This document shows, piece after piece, positions 41,698 through 51,067 of a stretch of DNA of 64,000 bases. The stretch is from Sphingomonas nostoxanthinifaciens (GTDB lineage: Bacteria; Pseudomonadota; Alphaproteobacteria; Sphingomonadales; Sphingomonadaceae): NCBI RefSeq assembly GCF_019930585.1, contig NZ_CP082839.1, forward strand, positions 1,488,001 to 1,552,000. Direction: 5' to 3'. How positions within the stretch are numbered: position 1 is the stretch's first letter; every line of letters starts with the position of its first letter. Made by a program: the position numbers and the translations under genes. The notes beneath the pieces were generated by a model, which was given only the letters and a program-made list of their open reading frames with translations, did no database searches and was not told the DNA's origin.

Positions 41698-43206
41698 TCA
41701 GGCGCTTCGTCGTGCGGGTGCGGGCTGGATCGGCGGGATCCGATCGCAGGACGCGTGGATCGCTGCACGGATGGACGCGAGGTGCTGCAGATTCTCGTCT
41801 GCCGACCCGGCGTCCAGGAGCGGATTATAATCCCGCGCGGCGACCCCCTGACCAGTCAGCACCGCGAACCAGCTCGCGTCGCGAAACAGCTCGTCGGGCT
41901 GCAGCATCAGCCGTCCGGATGCGCGATACTGCTCGATCTTTTGGGCCAGTGCCTCGGGTAGCGGCGTGCTCTGGCAATGACGCCACATGGGTTCGTCGCG
42001 CCCTTGCGTCATGCGATAATGCAGGATCAGGAAGTCCCGCACGTCCTCGATCTCGCGCTGCGTCACGCGATTATATTGCTCGGCCAGCAATGGATCGCAG
42101 TTCGCGCGCGGGAACAGCGAGAGCAATTTGCCGATGCCCGTCTGGATCAGATGGATGCTTGTCGATTCCAGCGGCTCGAGGAATCCGCTCGACAGCCCGA
42201 TCGCGACGACGTTGCCGATCCAGGCGCGGCGACGCCGGCCGGGCGTGAACCGGATCAGGCGCGGCTCGGCGGTGGGCGGGCCGTCCATCGCGTCGATCAA
42301 CGCCTGGCGGGCATCCTCCGCCGACTGGAAGCGGCTGCTGAAGACGTGACCGTTGCCGACCCGGTGCTGTAGCGGGATGCGCCAGCGCCAGCCGGCCGCA
42401 TGCGCGATCGCCTGCGTATAAGGCGTGATCGACGGCTCGGGGGCGGAGGGCGCTGCCCAGGCGCCGTCGCACGGCAGCCAGTCGGACCAGTCCTCGAAGC
42501 CTGCGCCCAGCGTCTGCTCGATCAGCAGGCCGCGCAGGCCGGAGCAGTCGATGAAGAGGTCTCCCGCCAGCGACGCGCCACACTCCAATGTGAGCGCGCG
42601 AACGAAGCCGCTCTCCGCATCCTGCTCGACATGGCCGACCTTGCCTTCGACACGGACCATGCCGTTCGCTTCCGCGATAGTCCGCAGGAAGCGGGCGTAG
42701 AGGCCGGCGTCGAAGTGAAACGCGTAGCCGAGCGTCGACAGCAACGAGCGCGGGTCGCCGACCGGTCGCGTGAAGCGGCGCGCGCGGGCGATGCACGTGT
42801 TGAGCGAATAGTCCTCGATCTCGGCCGCGGCTCCGTCCAGCCAAGCGCGGATCAGGCGATGCGGGAACATCGTGGCGTCGCCGGGGCCGCCATAGGTCCC
42901 GAACGGATGGAAATAGGCGCTGTCGCTGCCCTGCCAGCCGCGAAATTCGATGCCAAGTTTTACGGTCGCGCGGGTCTCGGCCATGAAGCGCGCTTCATCC
43001 AGCCCGACGAGGTTGTTGAACCAGTGGATCGTGGGGATGGTGGACTCGCCCACGCCGACCGTGCCGATCTCCTCGGATTCGACCAGCGTGATGCCGATCC
43101 CGGTCTTGGCGAGCGCGCGCGATAGCGCGGCGGCGGTCATCCAGCCGGCGGTGCCCCCACCGAGGATGACGACCCGGCGCACCGGCTCGTTCGTCACCGT
43201 CCGCAC
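41698..43206 (-). CDS. Flavin-dependent (tryptophan-type) halogenase
   Basis: 502 residues. FAD site VVILGGGTAGWMTAAALSR (GGGxAGW, 16-22); the conserved Lys83 in TVKLGIEFRGW corresponds to the catalytic Lys of PrnA; the WxWxIP signature is GWRWRIPLQ (Trp273, Trp275); the catalytic Glu is in SSGFLEPLESTSIH. All halogenase marks are kept, so the enzyme should make hypohalous acid and halogenate an aromatic or other substrate. The gene overlaps the following-upstream glycosidase by 13 bases and is part of a TonB receptor locus, an arrangement common in sphingomonads where the true substrate is unknown. Confidence 0.88.
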   Translation of the reverse strand: MRTVTNEPVRRVVILGGGTAGWMTAAALSRALAKTGIGITLVESEEIGTVGVGESTIPTIHWFNNLVGLDEARFMAETRATVKLGIEFRGWQGSDSAYFHPFGTYGGPGDATMFPHRLIRAWLDGAAAEIEDYSLNTCIARARRFTRPVGDPRSLLSTLGYAFHFDAGLYARFLRTIAEANGMVRVEGKVGHVEQDAESGFVRALTLECGASLAGDLFIDCSGLRGLLIEQTLGAGFEDWSDWLPCDGAWAAPSAPEPSITPYTQAIAHAAGWRWRIPLQHRVGNGHVFSSRFQSAEDARQALIDAMDGPPTAEPRLIRFTPGRRRRAWIGNVVAIGLSSGFLEPLESTSIHLIQTGIGKLLSLFPRANCDPLLAEQYNRVTQREIEDVRDFLILHYRMTQGRDEPMWRHCQSTPLPEALAQKIEQYRASGRLMLQPDELFRDASWFAVLTGQGVAARDYNPLLDAGSADENLQHLASIRAAIHASCDRIPPIQPAPARRSA

Positions 43207-45227
43207 GCCCCGTCATGCGCGGTCGGATGCTGGACCGCGAGATAGACGGTGCTCCACAGCTGCGCGGCGTTGGACTCGTCGACGTCGGCGCCGCTCGCGC
43301 CGAACGGGGCGATTTGGTAACGCCCGTCCACATGGCGCCATGACCAGAGTTCCGAGCTCTGCATGCTGCGTGTGGCGTCGATCGCGTGCCACAGCGCGGA
43401 TTGGGCGGCGTGGAGCCGCGCGCAGGTTGCGGCGGGCAGGTCGGTGCGCGCGATCTGGCGGGCGAGCCCCGCCGCCATCAGCGCCTGCTGCCACGACCAG
43501 ATGACCGTGCCATGATAGGCGCCGGGCCCGAAGCGTGCCTGCAGCGCGGGCGGCGCGAAGACGGGATTGGCGACGAGCATTCCGGCGCCGGTCATCAGCC
43601 CGGCGGGAAACGGCCGCGCCGCGGCTTCGGTCGCACGATCGAGCATCGCCGGGGCGGGGCGGGCGAATAGCAGCGCAAACCCCTCGTCGGAATTGAGGAT
43701 GGGGACAGGCTTCCCCTCGCCATCGAGCGCGATGGCGTGGAAGCGTACCGGCAGTTCCGCCACCGATGCGAGCGCCGGCGCGGCGGGAACACCCAGGCTG
43801 TCGGCGTAATGCTCGATCGCCGGGCGGGCCTCGGCGCTTGGCTTGGTCACCGCGAACAGGGCTGGGGCATGGGCCTGCCATTGCTGCACGATTGCCGGGA
43901 GCGCCGCCAGCATCGCGCGATCGTCCGCGCTCGCATAAGGCGCCAGCAGGCCTGCGCGATCGAGCGCTGCGGCGGCCTCCAGCGCGGCGGGCACCAGCAC
44001 CGCGTTGACGTCGTAGGGGTAGCGGCCGCCGCCGAGCCCGTCATTGCTGTCGCGCCATTCGCCGGCATCCATCCCCGCCTTCAGCGCGATCAGGTTGCGC
44101 CACTGCGGATCGCGCGCGAACGGCTGCGCATGCGCGATCACGAAGCGGAGGTTGCGCATGAGCAGGCTGCCGAGCTGCGCCTCACCGTCATGTTCCGCCA
44201 GGAAGGCAGCGGCGCGGGCGCGTCCGCGCGGATCGTCCAGCAGCCATGCGCCCGCCACCGGCGCCAGCAGATAGGCGCTGTCGATCATCTTATAGTCGTA
44301 GACCGGCGCGGCCGAAGCGCCGTCATGGGCCTTGCGATGGTCGAGGATCGCGAATTCGCCGATATCCTCCTCGTGCGCGACGTTGCCGTCAGGCGCGAGC
44401 CGCGCCAGCACCGAGCGCAAGCCGGTCTCGACCGCCGCCGGCTTCAGCGCCGGCATCAGCAGCCGCACCGACATCAGCGTGTCGCGCCCGAAATAGGTGT
44501 TGAACCGCCACGATCCGGCGAGGAACTTCTCGCGATAGCTGAGGAACGTCAGCGCGCGTCGCGCCTTGGGGTCGACGGCGGCGCCGGGCTCGAGCAAGGC
44601 TCCGGCGGGAACGGGGGTGAGCGGCGTCTCGCCGGTCAGTGCCGTGAAGCTGAGCGCGATCATGCCATCGGGGCCGGCCATGATCGTGCCGCCCTCCAGC
44701 CCCCCATGCTTTACCGTCAGCGACAGCGCATAGCCCGGCGCGCCGTCCAGCCGATCGCGCGTCCAGCTTAGCCGGTTGCCGGCACCCCGCATCGGCGTGT
44801 CGATCGCGGATGGGGCCGTGCCGAGCGCCTGATAATCGCGCAGCACGCGCACGCTCGACAGCACCGCGCGCTTCACCGCCAGACGCGGCGTCTGCACGAC
44901 GGCGCGGAACGTCACGCCGTGCAGCGGGCGCCCTTTGTCGTCCTTGGCCGTGAAGGGCTGCGGCGCCTGGTCGATCCGCCACTCGGCCGCCGTGGCCGTC
45001 GGCTCGAACCACAGGCCGACCCCGCTATTGCCGGCGGGAAAGGCGACGATCAGGCGCGGGTTCGTGCCCGAACGCAGCACCACGTGCGCTGCGACCGGGC
45101 CCGACTGGACGAAGCTGTTGAGGTTCAGCCCCTCGCGCTGGATCGCATCCGTCTCCACGCGCGCAACCGACGCGGCGCCGAGCGAAATAGCCAGCGCGAA
45201 CGCGCCCAGGCGGGGCAGAAGAGCCAT
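43194..45227 (-). CDS. Exported alpha/alpha-barrel glycosidase-like protein
   Basis: 677 residues from the ATG at 45227 (GAGAGG upstream); the ATG at 45239 lacks a site. Signal peptide (LLPRLGAFALAISLGAASVA) then an N-terminal beta region and an (alpha/alpha)6 barrel of the amylo-glucosidase / GH15-GH63 kind: WRFNTYFGRDTLMSVRLLM, GNVAHEEDIGEFAI, MDAGEWRDSNDGLGGGRYPY, NSDEGFALLFARPAPAML. The Asp/Glu residues in GRDTL and GEWRD are the likely catalytic acids. It should act on the glycan taken up by the adjacent TonB receptor. Shares an operon with the halogenase, overlapping its start. Confidence 0.7.
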   Translation of the reverse strand: MALLPRLGAFALAISLGAASVARVETDAIQREGLNLNSFVQSGPVAAHVVLRSGTNPRLIVAFPAGNSGVGLWFEPTATAAEWRIDQAPQPFTAKDDKGRPLHGVTFRAVVQTPRLAVKRAVLSSVRVLRDYQALGTAPSAIDTPMRGAGNRLSWTRDRLDGAPGYALSLTVKHGGLEGGTIMAGPDGMIALSFTALTGETPLTPVPAGALLEPGAAVDPKARRALTFLSYREKFLAGSWRFNTYFGRDTLMSVRLLMPALKPAAVETGLRSVLARLAPDGNVAHEEDIGEFAILDHRKAHDGASAAPVYDYKMIDSAYLLAPVAGAWLLDDPRGRARAAAFLAEHDGEAQLGSLLMRNLRFVIAHAQPFARDPQWRNLIALKAGMDAGEWRDSNDGLGGGRYPYDVNAVLVPAALEAAAALDRAGLLAPYASADDRAMLAALPAIVQQWQAHAPALFAVTKPSAEARPAIEHYADSLGVPAAPALASVAELPVRFHAIALDGEGKPVPILNSDEGFALLFARPAPAMLDRATEAAARPFPAGLMTGAGMLVANPVFAPPALQARFGPGAYHGTVIWSWQQALMAAGLARQIARTDLPAATCARLHAAQSALWHAIDATRSMQSSELWSWRHVDGRYQIAPFGASGADVDESNAAQLWSTVYLAVQHPTAHDGACGR

Positions 45228-45246
45228 CAACCCTCTCATAGAAGAT

Positions 45247-45276
45247 GCGGTGGCGGCACGCGAGCGCCGCCACCGC
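45247..45276 (-). repeat. Intercistronic hairpin between receptor and glycosidase
   Basis: Perfect 11-base inverted repeat (45247-45257 and 45266-45276, 8-base loop) between the receptor stop at 45283 and the glycosidase start. No U-tract follows, so it more likely protects or processes the mRNA, giving more receptor than enzyme. Confidence 0.6.
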
Positions 45277-45282
45277 GTGACA

Positions 45283-47871
45283 TCACAGCTTCAGGGTCGC
45301 GCTGACGACCGCATTCCGTCCGTAGATCGCGCGACCGTAGAAGAAGCCGTTGACGATCGTCTGCGTCTGGCCCTGGCGTGGATTGCCTTCGGTGAAACCC
45401 TTTGTGTTGGTCAGATTGTCGACGCTGACATTGATGTTGAGACGCTTCGTCGCGTTGACGCTCGCGCCGACCGAGAACACGCTGTAGCTCGGCAGCGAGA
45501 TGCCGTTGCCCGCATCGGCGAAGATCTTGCCGATATATTTCCAGCGCCCGTAAATCTCGCCCAGCCCGCCCGGCAGGATGAAGGACGGCGTGACCGTCAG
45601 CAATTTCTTCGGGGTACGTTCGGGCGTGTTGCCGTCGTAGCTGCCCGGGATCACCTGATCGAACACCAGGTTGGTCAGCTTGGGATCCTGATAGACGCCC
45701 TGCACATTCAGGCTGAAGAACCTGACCGGCCGGATGTCGGCATCGACCTGAACGCCGTTGGTCTTGCTGTTCGCCAGCGCATTGGTCTGCTGCGTCGGGT
45801 TGTCCGGATTGATGAACTGGTAGGACAGGTTGCGGATGATCGTGCGGAAGCCGATCACCGATCCGCTGATGCCCGGCCACTGGAAGCGCACGCCGCCCTC
45901 GTACAATGTCAGCCCGGTCGGCTTATGCGTGCCGCCGGTATCACCGCCATTGGTCTGGAAGCCGAACGCGCCGCGCCCGTAGAGCGAGATGTGATCGGTG
46001 AGCGTGTAATTGACGCCGCCCGTATAGGCCCAGTCGCTATAGGTCGCCTTCTGGCGCGCATAGGTGCCGTCAAAGGTGCTGCCGACATCCTGATACAGGC
46101 CCGGCGTCCCCGGCAGAACGGCCGCATTGTTCGTGGCGGTGTTGCCGATGTCGACGCGGACATGCTCGCTTTCATAGCGTGCGCCGAAGTCGATGTGGAG
46201 CCGCTCGCCGATCTTCAACTCGTCGTTGAAATAGCCGGAGATCGAGTTGATCTCGTCCTTGAAGACGCCCTGGCCCCAATTGCCGTAATTGACCATGCCG
46301 TTATTGGTCAGCGATCCAAGCACGTTGCCGTCGGCGCCGAGCGCGACCACGTCGTAGACGTGCGAATCGTTGGTGACGTCGTTGACCACGGTCGCCACCG
46401 CCGACTGGTCGTTGTCGCGGCGGACATTGTAATACATGCCGCCCACGGTCAGCGAATTGTCGATGGCGCCGCTGGAATAATTCCACTTCGCGCCGAAATT
46501 GCTGCCGAAGTCGCGCGTCTTGAGCGTCTGGTGGTTGAGCACCGTCTGCTGCAGCAGGCCGTTGCCGTTGAGCGCGTTGAGCACGCCGGCGTTCGAGGCC
46601 GCGATCACCTGCTGCGTGTGGATATCGCGCAGCCCATACTGGACGGTGCCGGGGAACCGATTGGCGGCCGCCGTGAAGTATGGCACGCCATTGACGGCAT
46701 AGCTCGCCAGCGGCGACGTCGTCGGATTCAGATAATTGACCGCCGACGTCAGGCCGGCAGTCCCCGAGCCGGATCCCGGGAAGATGCCGTTAAAGTCGTA
46801 CATGCCGTCCAGGTAGCGGACATGGGCGAACAGGCTGACGCTCTGGTTGATGGGCTTGTCGATGTCGATGCGATAGGTGTTCGCGCGCACATGGACGCCG
46901 ACCGTCGAGCTGAACCGGCGGATCGAATTGCCGGTGGCAGGGCTGTCGGGCACCGAGAAGCTGTTGAAGTATGAGCCGCCGACATCGGCGGTCTTCAGGT
47001 CCAGTCCGGGCAGGCTGCTGATGTTGCCGTTGGCGCTTACCGCGAACGGCATGTCGGCATAATAAGGATTATGCTGGTCGAGCCGCTTGTAGGTCAGGCG
47101 GATCGTGCCCCCGTCGTCGAAGCGCTTCTCGAGGATCGCCTTGACGTTGTAACCGGGAAAGCTGTTCGGCGTAGAGCGGACGCCCTTCTGCGACCAGACG
47201 TAGCCGCCGACGCTGAACGCGAGGCTGTCGGTGATCGGTGCCGAGAAATAACCGTCGGTGCGCAGGTCGCCATAGGTCGCGCCGGTGAAGCGGACCTGAG
47301 CGGTCGCCTTGTCGTAGCTGGGCTTCTGCGAGATGAAGTTGATCGTCGCGCCCGCGCCATTCGGCGCCAGCACGCCCGACGTGCCGCCTTCCACCGCCTC
47401 CATGCGGCCGATCGTGAGGTCGTTCTGGAAGTAGAAGTCGGCGCCGCCGCCGCCGTACAGGATCGGCATGCCGTCCTCTTCCAGCGTGATGAAGGTCTGC
47501 GCACCGCCGCGCAGACCACGGACCGAGTAATTGTTTGAGATCGGGCCGGCGGTCGCCTCGACGAAGATGCCGGGCACCAGCTCGAGCGTCTCGGCGGTCG
47601 AGCGCGGCGCCTTGCGGTTGATGTCGGCCTGACTGGCGAGGGTGACGTTCGACGAGGAGTCGAACAATGTGCGGCGGCCGGAGGTGTTGCCGGTGACGAC
47701 GATCTCGTCGAGCGAACTGCTCCCGGCCGCGGGCGGCGTGGCGGCGGCGTCCGGCGCGCTGGCTGCCGGCGCGGCGGTCGTCGGGGCCGGTTGCTGGGCG
47801 ACCGCGGGCGCGCAGACGAGCGCCGCACCGCCGGCCAGCAATGCCGACCGCATCGATCGAATATAGGGCAT
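45283..47871 (-). CDS. TonB-dependent receptor
   Basis: 862 residues from the ATG at 47871 (GGGAGAG upstream). Signal peptide (MRSALLAGGAALVCAPAVA), an Ala/Pro linker, TonB-box-like LDEIVVTGNTSG, plug (ELVPGIFVEATAGPISNNYS, VRGLRGGAQTFITLEEDGM), barrel strands throughout and the end VVSATLKL. The plug matches carbohydrate- or siderophore-type receptors; the context of glycosidase and halogenase favours a glycan or modified sugar. First gene of the operon with the glycosidase and halogenase. A dyad lies 124 bases upstream. Ends in Leu rather than Phe, acceptable for the class. Confidence 0.9.
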   Translation of the reverse strand: MPYIRSMRSALLAGGAALVCAPAVAQQPAPTTAAPAASAPDAAATPPAAGSSSLDEIVVTGNTSGRRTLFDSSSNVTLASQADINRKAPRSTAETLELVPGIFVEATAGPISNNYSVRGLRGGAQTFITLEEDGMPILYGGGGADFYFQNDLTIGRMEAVEGGTSGVLAPNGAGATINFISQKPSYDKATAQVRFTGATYGDLRTDGYFSAPITDSLAFSVGGYVWSQKGVRSTPNSFPGYNVKAILEKRFDDGGTIRLTYKRLDQHNPYYADMPFAVSANGNISSLPGLDLKTADVGGSYFNSFSVPDSPATGNSIRRFSSTVGVHVRANTYRIDIDKPINQSVSLFAHVRYLDGMYDFNGIFPGSGSGTAGLTSAVNYLNPTTSPLASYAVNGVPYFTAAANRFPGTVQYGLRDIHTQQVIAASNAGVLNALNGNGLLQQTVLNHQTLKTRDFGSNFGAKWNYSSGAIDNSLTVGGMYYNVRRDNDQSAVATVVNDVTNDSHVYDVVALGADGNVLGSLTNNGMVNYGNWGQGVFKDEINSISGYFNDELKIGERLHIDFGARYESEHVRVDIGNTATNNAAVLPGTPGLYQDVGSTFDGTYARQKATYSDWAYTGGVNYTLTDHISLYGRGAFGFQTNGGDTGGTHKPTGLTLYEGGVRFQWPGISGSVIGFRTIIRNLSYQFINPDNPTQQTNALANSKTNGVQVDADIRPVRFFSLNVQGVYQDPKLTNLVFDQVIPGSYDGNTPERTPKKLLTVTPSFILPGGLGEIYGRWKYIGKIFADAGNGISLPSYSVFSVGASVNATKRLNINVSVDNLTNTKGFTEGNPRQGQTQTIVNGFFYGRAIYGRNAVVSATLKL

Positions 47872-47994
47872 CACACTCTCCCGCGTTCGGAACGTGTTGA
47901 CCACGATTCCTTTTGAGGTGGCGCTGCTACTCCCGTCGTCGACTAGGTTCAAACCCGCTACCGAAACGATATATCCCTGTTGCAAGATTGACAC

Positions 47995-48016
47995 ACGAAG
48001 TGAAGCAACACTTCGT
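47995..48016 (-). promoter_or_regulatory. Operator-like dyad upstream of the receptor
   Basis: Perfect 8-base inverted repeat ACGAAGTG-AAGCAA-CACTTCGT, flanked at a distance on both sides by TTGCAA (47980 and 48016 areas). Placed 124-145 bases before the receptor start in a 270-base gene-free stretch. The layout fits a dimeric repressor of the LacI or GntR kind. Confidence 0.5.
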
Positions 48017-48141
48017 TGCAAATTCACGCATCAATGCAGGGCATGTTCTCGACCCCCGATCATTTGCGCGATGTTGGCGCTAACACGTCTGATCATAGGT
48101 TCAACTGGGGGGCATTCGCGGCGCTTGCCGCAGGGACTGGC

Positions 48142-49266
48142 CTATCGGCGCGGCGAGAGGCCGTGATGTCGGCCGTCGGTCGGATCGCTCGGTATCCGGG
48201 TAAGGGCGATGATGTGCTTCGCCACGCCCGGCCAGAGCCGCAGCGTTTTCAGCACTAGTTCGCGCGACCAGGTTTTCTGGCCGGCGCGTTGCAGCGCGAT
48301 CGAGAGGCGCAGCCGCCGCTGGAAGTCGCGCCGCAGGATCGCATGATGATCGGCAGCGCGCGCGCCCTCTCCGATGACGGCTGCAGCCACAGCGGCGCTA
48401 TGCAGCGCGATCGCCATGCCCTCGCCGCAGAAGGACGGGATCACCGCCGCCTGATCCCCCAGCCGGAACGCCGTCTCCGCCGGATCGGCGCGATGCAGGA
48501 AGCCGTAGGGCACGCCTGCGATCGTCAGCGGCTTCGGCGAACATTGCTCGGCATCGCCGAGGAGCGCGGCGGCGTGCGGCTCGCGCAGCAGCGCGTCCAG
48601 CACGCCCGCCCAATTGCCGCCGAGCGCGGCCAGGCGGCTTTTCTCGATCAGCAGGCAGAGGTTCGCGACCTCGCCCTCGACCATCTGCAGGCCGGCATAA
48701 CCGCCATCGAACAGGATCACGTCGATCTGGCCGTCGAGGCCCGTCCGCGCGCGCCGTGGCAGGCGCCAATAGGTCTTGAAGCCGACATAGCCGGCGTCGC
48801 AACCGGCGACGTCGCGGCCCGCACCGCGCACTTCGTGCTTGCCGCTGGCGAGGAGCAACAGGTCCGACCGTAGCTCGCCTCGCGACGTGTCGATGCGGCC
48901 CGGTGCGATCGAGCGAACCGTGAAGCCGCGCTCGATCCGCGCGCCGGCGTTGGCCGCCCGGTCGAGCAGGGCGCTGTCGAGCCGTTTGCGCGTCAGGCCG
49001 CGCGCGACGAAGGGGAGCGGCGTCTCGACCGTCCGCCGGCCGAAGGCGACCCGCAATGTGCCGATCCGCGTCGCCCCGAGATGGTCGAGGTCGAGGCCCA
49101 GCCGCGCCAGATGGTGCTGCGCCTCGATCGACAGGAATTCGCCGCAGACCTTGTCGACCGGCTCGGCCTCGCGTTCTAACAAGAGGACGGGACGCCCGGC
49201 CTGCGCGAGCAACGTCGCGGCGGCGCCCCCGGCGAGGCCGCCGCCGACGATGATTGCCTCCTTCAC
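48142..49266 (-). CDS. FAD-dependent oxidoreductase, geranylgeranyl-reductase-like
   Basis: 374 residues from a GTG at 49266 that overlaps the methyltransferase stop (GTGA). N-terminal Rossmann site EAIIVGGGLAGGAAATLLAQ with AGRPVLLLEREAEPVDKVCG; C-terminal VIPSFCGEGMAIALHSAAVA is the second FAD motif of the geranylgeranyl-reductase/halogenase-like monooxygenases. It probably oxidises or reduces the polyketide made by the upstream genes. Last gene of the five-gene operon. A terminator is not evident before 48141. Confidence 0.85.
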   Translation of the reverse strand: MKEAIIVGGGLAGGAAATLLAQAGRPVLLLEREAEPVDKVCGEFLSIEAQHHLARLGLDLDHLGATRIGTLRVAFGRRTVETPLPFVARGLTRKRLDSALLDRAANAGARIERGFTVRSIAPGRIDTSRGELRSDLLLLASGKHEVRGAGRDVAGCDAGYVGFKTYWRLPRRARTGLDGQIDVILFDGGYAGLQMVEGEVANLCLLIEKSRLAALGGNWAGVLDALLREPHAAALLGDAEQCSPKPLTIAGVPYGFLHRADPAETAFRLGDQAAVIPSFCGEGMAIALHSAAVAAAVIGEGARAADHHAILRRDFQRRLRLSIALQRAGQKTWSRELVLKTLRLWPGVAKHIIALTRIPSDPTDGRHHGLSPRR

Positions 49267-49970
49267 CGCAGCCGCCCGAGGCACCAGCGGAACGGCAGAT
49301 GCCAGCGGAGCCGGACGGTGGCCCGGTCGAGCCCCGCCTGCGCGATCAGCCGCTGCCAGTCCGCGCGGGTGAAGCTGCGCGCGACCGAGAGCGCGCCGTC
49401 GTGACGGACGATCGGGTGCCATCGCGCGACCCATGCCAGCAGTCGAAACCCCTGCTGCGCGATCAGGTTACGGTGGAGATCGTTGACGAACCAGCCTCGG
49501 ATCGCGCGCGCCTCCATCCAGCGGAGGAAGCGGACGATCTCGTCGTCGGCCATATGGTGGGTGACGAGCGAGGAGATGACGAGATCGATCGGCGTTGCGG
49601 GATCGATCGCGAAGGCGTCGCCGGTGACATAGTCGATCGGCAGATCATCCGGCGTCCGGGCGCGGGCGGCCGGCGCGCTGCGCGGGTTGATGTCGCAGCC
49701 GAGCAGCCGCAGTCCCGTCCGTCCCCGGAATTTGCGGGCCAGCGCGCGCAGCATGTCGCCGTCGCCGAAACCGACGTCGAGAATGGTGATGGGCGCGTCG
49801 AGCGGCACGTCGCGGAGCGCGCGTGCGACGAAGGCCAGCGTCGGCGGCCGCGCCATTGTCACCGTGTTGACCTGCGCGAGATCGGCGATGACGGCGGCGA
49901 AGGTCTCCGCCGGCAGATCGTCGGCATCCATCTGCTCAGGCTGGGTCGAACGGACGGCGAGGCGCGTCAC
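49263..49970 (-). CDS. SAM-dependent methyltransferase
   Basis: 235 residues from a GTG at 49970 overlapping the polyketide synthase stop. Class I fold: motif I ITILDVGFGDGDMLRALARK, then LLGCDINPRSAP, IDYVTGDAFAIDP and motif IV LVISSLVTHHMADDE. The usual motif I is E/DxGxGxG; here it is DVGFGDGD, intact. It would methylate a phenolic or carbon position of the type III product. Position between polyketide synthase and oxidoreductase supports tailoring. Alternative targets cannot be excluded. Confidence 0.85.
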   Translation of the reverse strand: MTRLAVRSTQPEQMDADDLPAETFAAVIADLAQVNTVTMARPPTLAFVARALRDVPLDAPITILDVGFGDGDMLRALARKFRGRTGLRLLGCDINPRSAPAARARTPDDLPIDYVTGDAFAIDPATPIDLVISSLVTHHMADDEIVRFLRWMEARAIRGWFVNDLHRNLIAQQGFRLLAWVARWHPIVRHDGALSVARSFTRADWQRLIAQAGLDRATVRLRWHLPFRWCLGRLR

Positions 49971-51067
49971 GGGGCGGCCAGCCGGGTGAAGCGGAAGCTT
50001 TCGGCGGCCAGCCCCGGCCCGAAGGCGAGCGCGAAGCCCGATCGATCGCGATCGTCGGCCGCGCGCAGCATCGCCGCCAGCACGAACATCAGGGTCGCCG
50101 ACGACATGTTGCCGAAGGTGCGCAGCACGTCGCGCGACCAGGCGAGCGCGTCGGGCGCGAGCGCGAACCCCTGTTCGACCGCGTCGAGGATCGATCGCCC
50201 GCCGGCATGGACCGCCCAGAGGTCGTAATCGGCCGGCGCCTGCCCGCGCAGCAGCCCATCGGCGGCACCATCGGCAAGCTCGGCGGCGATCGCGCGGCCG
50301 ATATGGCCGGGAACCTCGCCATCCAGATGCATGTCGAAGCCCTGATCGGCGATCCGCCACGTGATCGAACCGGCGGTGTCCTTTATTGTCGCCGCGCGGA
50401 AATCGCGGAGCGCGATGCCGTGCGGCTCGGCCGTCACCAGCGTGGCGGCGCAGCCGTCGCCGAACAGCAGCATCGACAGCATGCGTTCGAGATCGTCGGT
50501 GCGCTGGAAGTGCAGCGAGCAAAGCTCGACATTGACGACGAGGACGCGCGCCGCGGGCGTCGAGCGGACGATATGATGCGCGACCCGCAGCGCGTTGACC
50601 GCCGCATAACAGCCCATGAAGCCGACCATCGTCCGCTCGACGCCGGGATCGAGCCCGATCCCCGCCATGATGATCTGGTCCAGCCCCGGCGCCATGAAGC
50701 CGGTGCACGAGGCGACGACGAGGTGCGTGATCCCGGCGCGTTCCGCGTCGCTCAGTGCGAGCGTGCCGATCGCCTCGAATGCCAGTTCGGGCGCCCAGCG
50801 TTCGTAGCGCGTCATCCGGTCGGCGGTGCCCGGCCAGTCGCCGAGGCCGTAAAAGCCATCCCGATCGGTGAATTGCCCGTCGGGCAATCGGATCGGCTCG
50901 AGAAACGAGAAGCGGCGCTCGATCCCGGCGCGTGCGACCATCCGCTCGAACACCTGGCGGCGCTTGGCATCGGCGATCGTGCCGGCGACATACTCCACGA
51001 ATGCTTGGTGCACCTGATGCGGCGGCACCGCCGTGCCGATGCGGTTGATGTGCGCGACGGCGGTCAT
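49967..51067 (-). CDS. Type III polyketide synthase (chalcone-synthase-like)
   Basis: 366 residues. The Cys-His-Asn triad is complete: Cys153 in VGFMGCYAAVNAL, His287 in LWAVHAGGRSILD, Asn320 in FGNMSSATLMFV. Type III enzymes extend acyl thioesters with malonyl-CoA and often make resorcinols, pyrones or phloroglucinols. A dedicated ACP and ketosynthase are encoded directly upstream, which is not usual for these CoA-using enzymes and suggests an ACP-bound starter. The ATG at 51067 overlaps the ketosynthase stop. Confidence 0.9.
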   Translation of the reverse strand: MTAVAHINRIGTAVPPHQVHQAFVEYVAGTIADAKRRQVFERMVARAGIERRFSFLEPIRLPDGQFTDRDGFYGLGDWPGTADRMTRYERWAPELAFEAIGTLALSDAERAGITHLVVASCTGFMAPGLDQIIMAGIGLDPGVERTMVGFMGCYAAVNALRVAHHIVRSTPAARVLVVNVELCSLHFQRTDDLERMLSMLLFGDGCAATLVTAEPHGIALRDFRAATIKDTAGSITWRIADQGFDMHLDGEVPGHIGRAIAAELADGAADGLLRGQAPADYDLWAVHAGGRSILDAVEQGFALAPDALAWSRDVLRTFGNMSSATLMFVLAAMLRAADDRDRSGFALAFGPGLAAESFRFTRLAAP

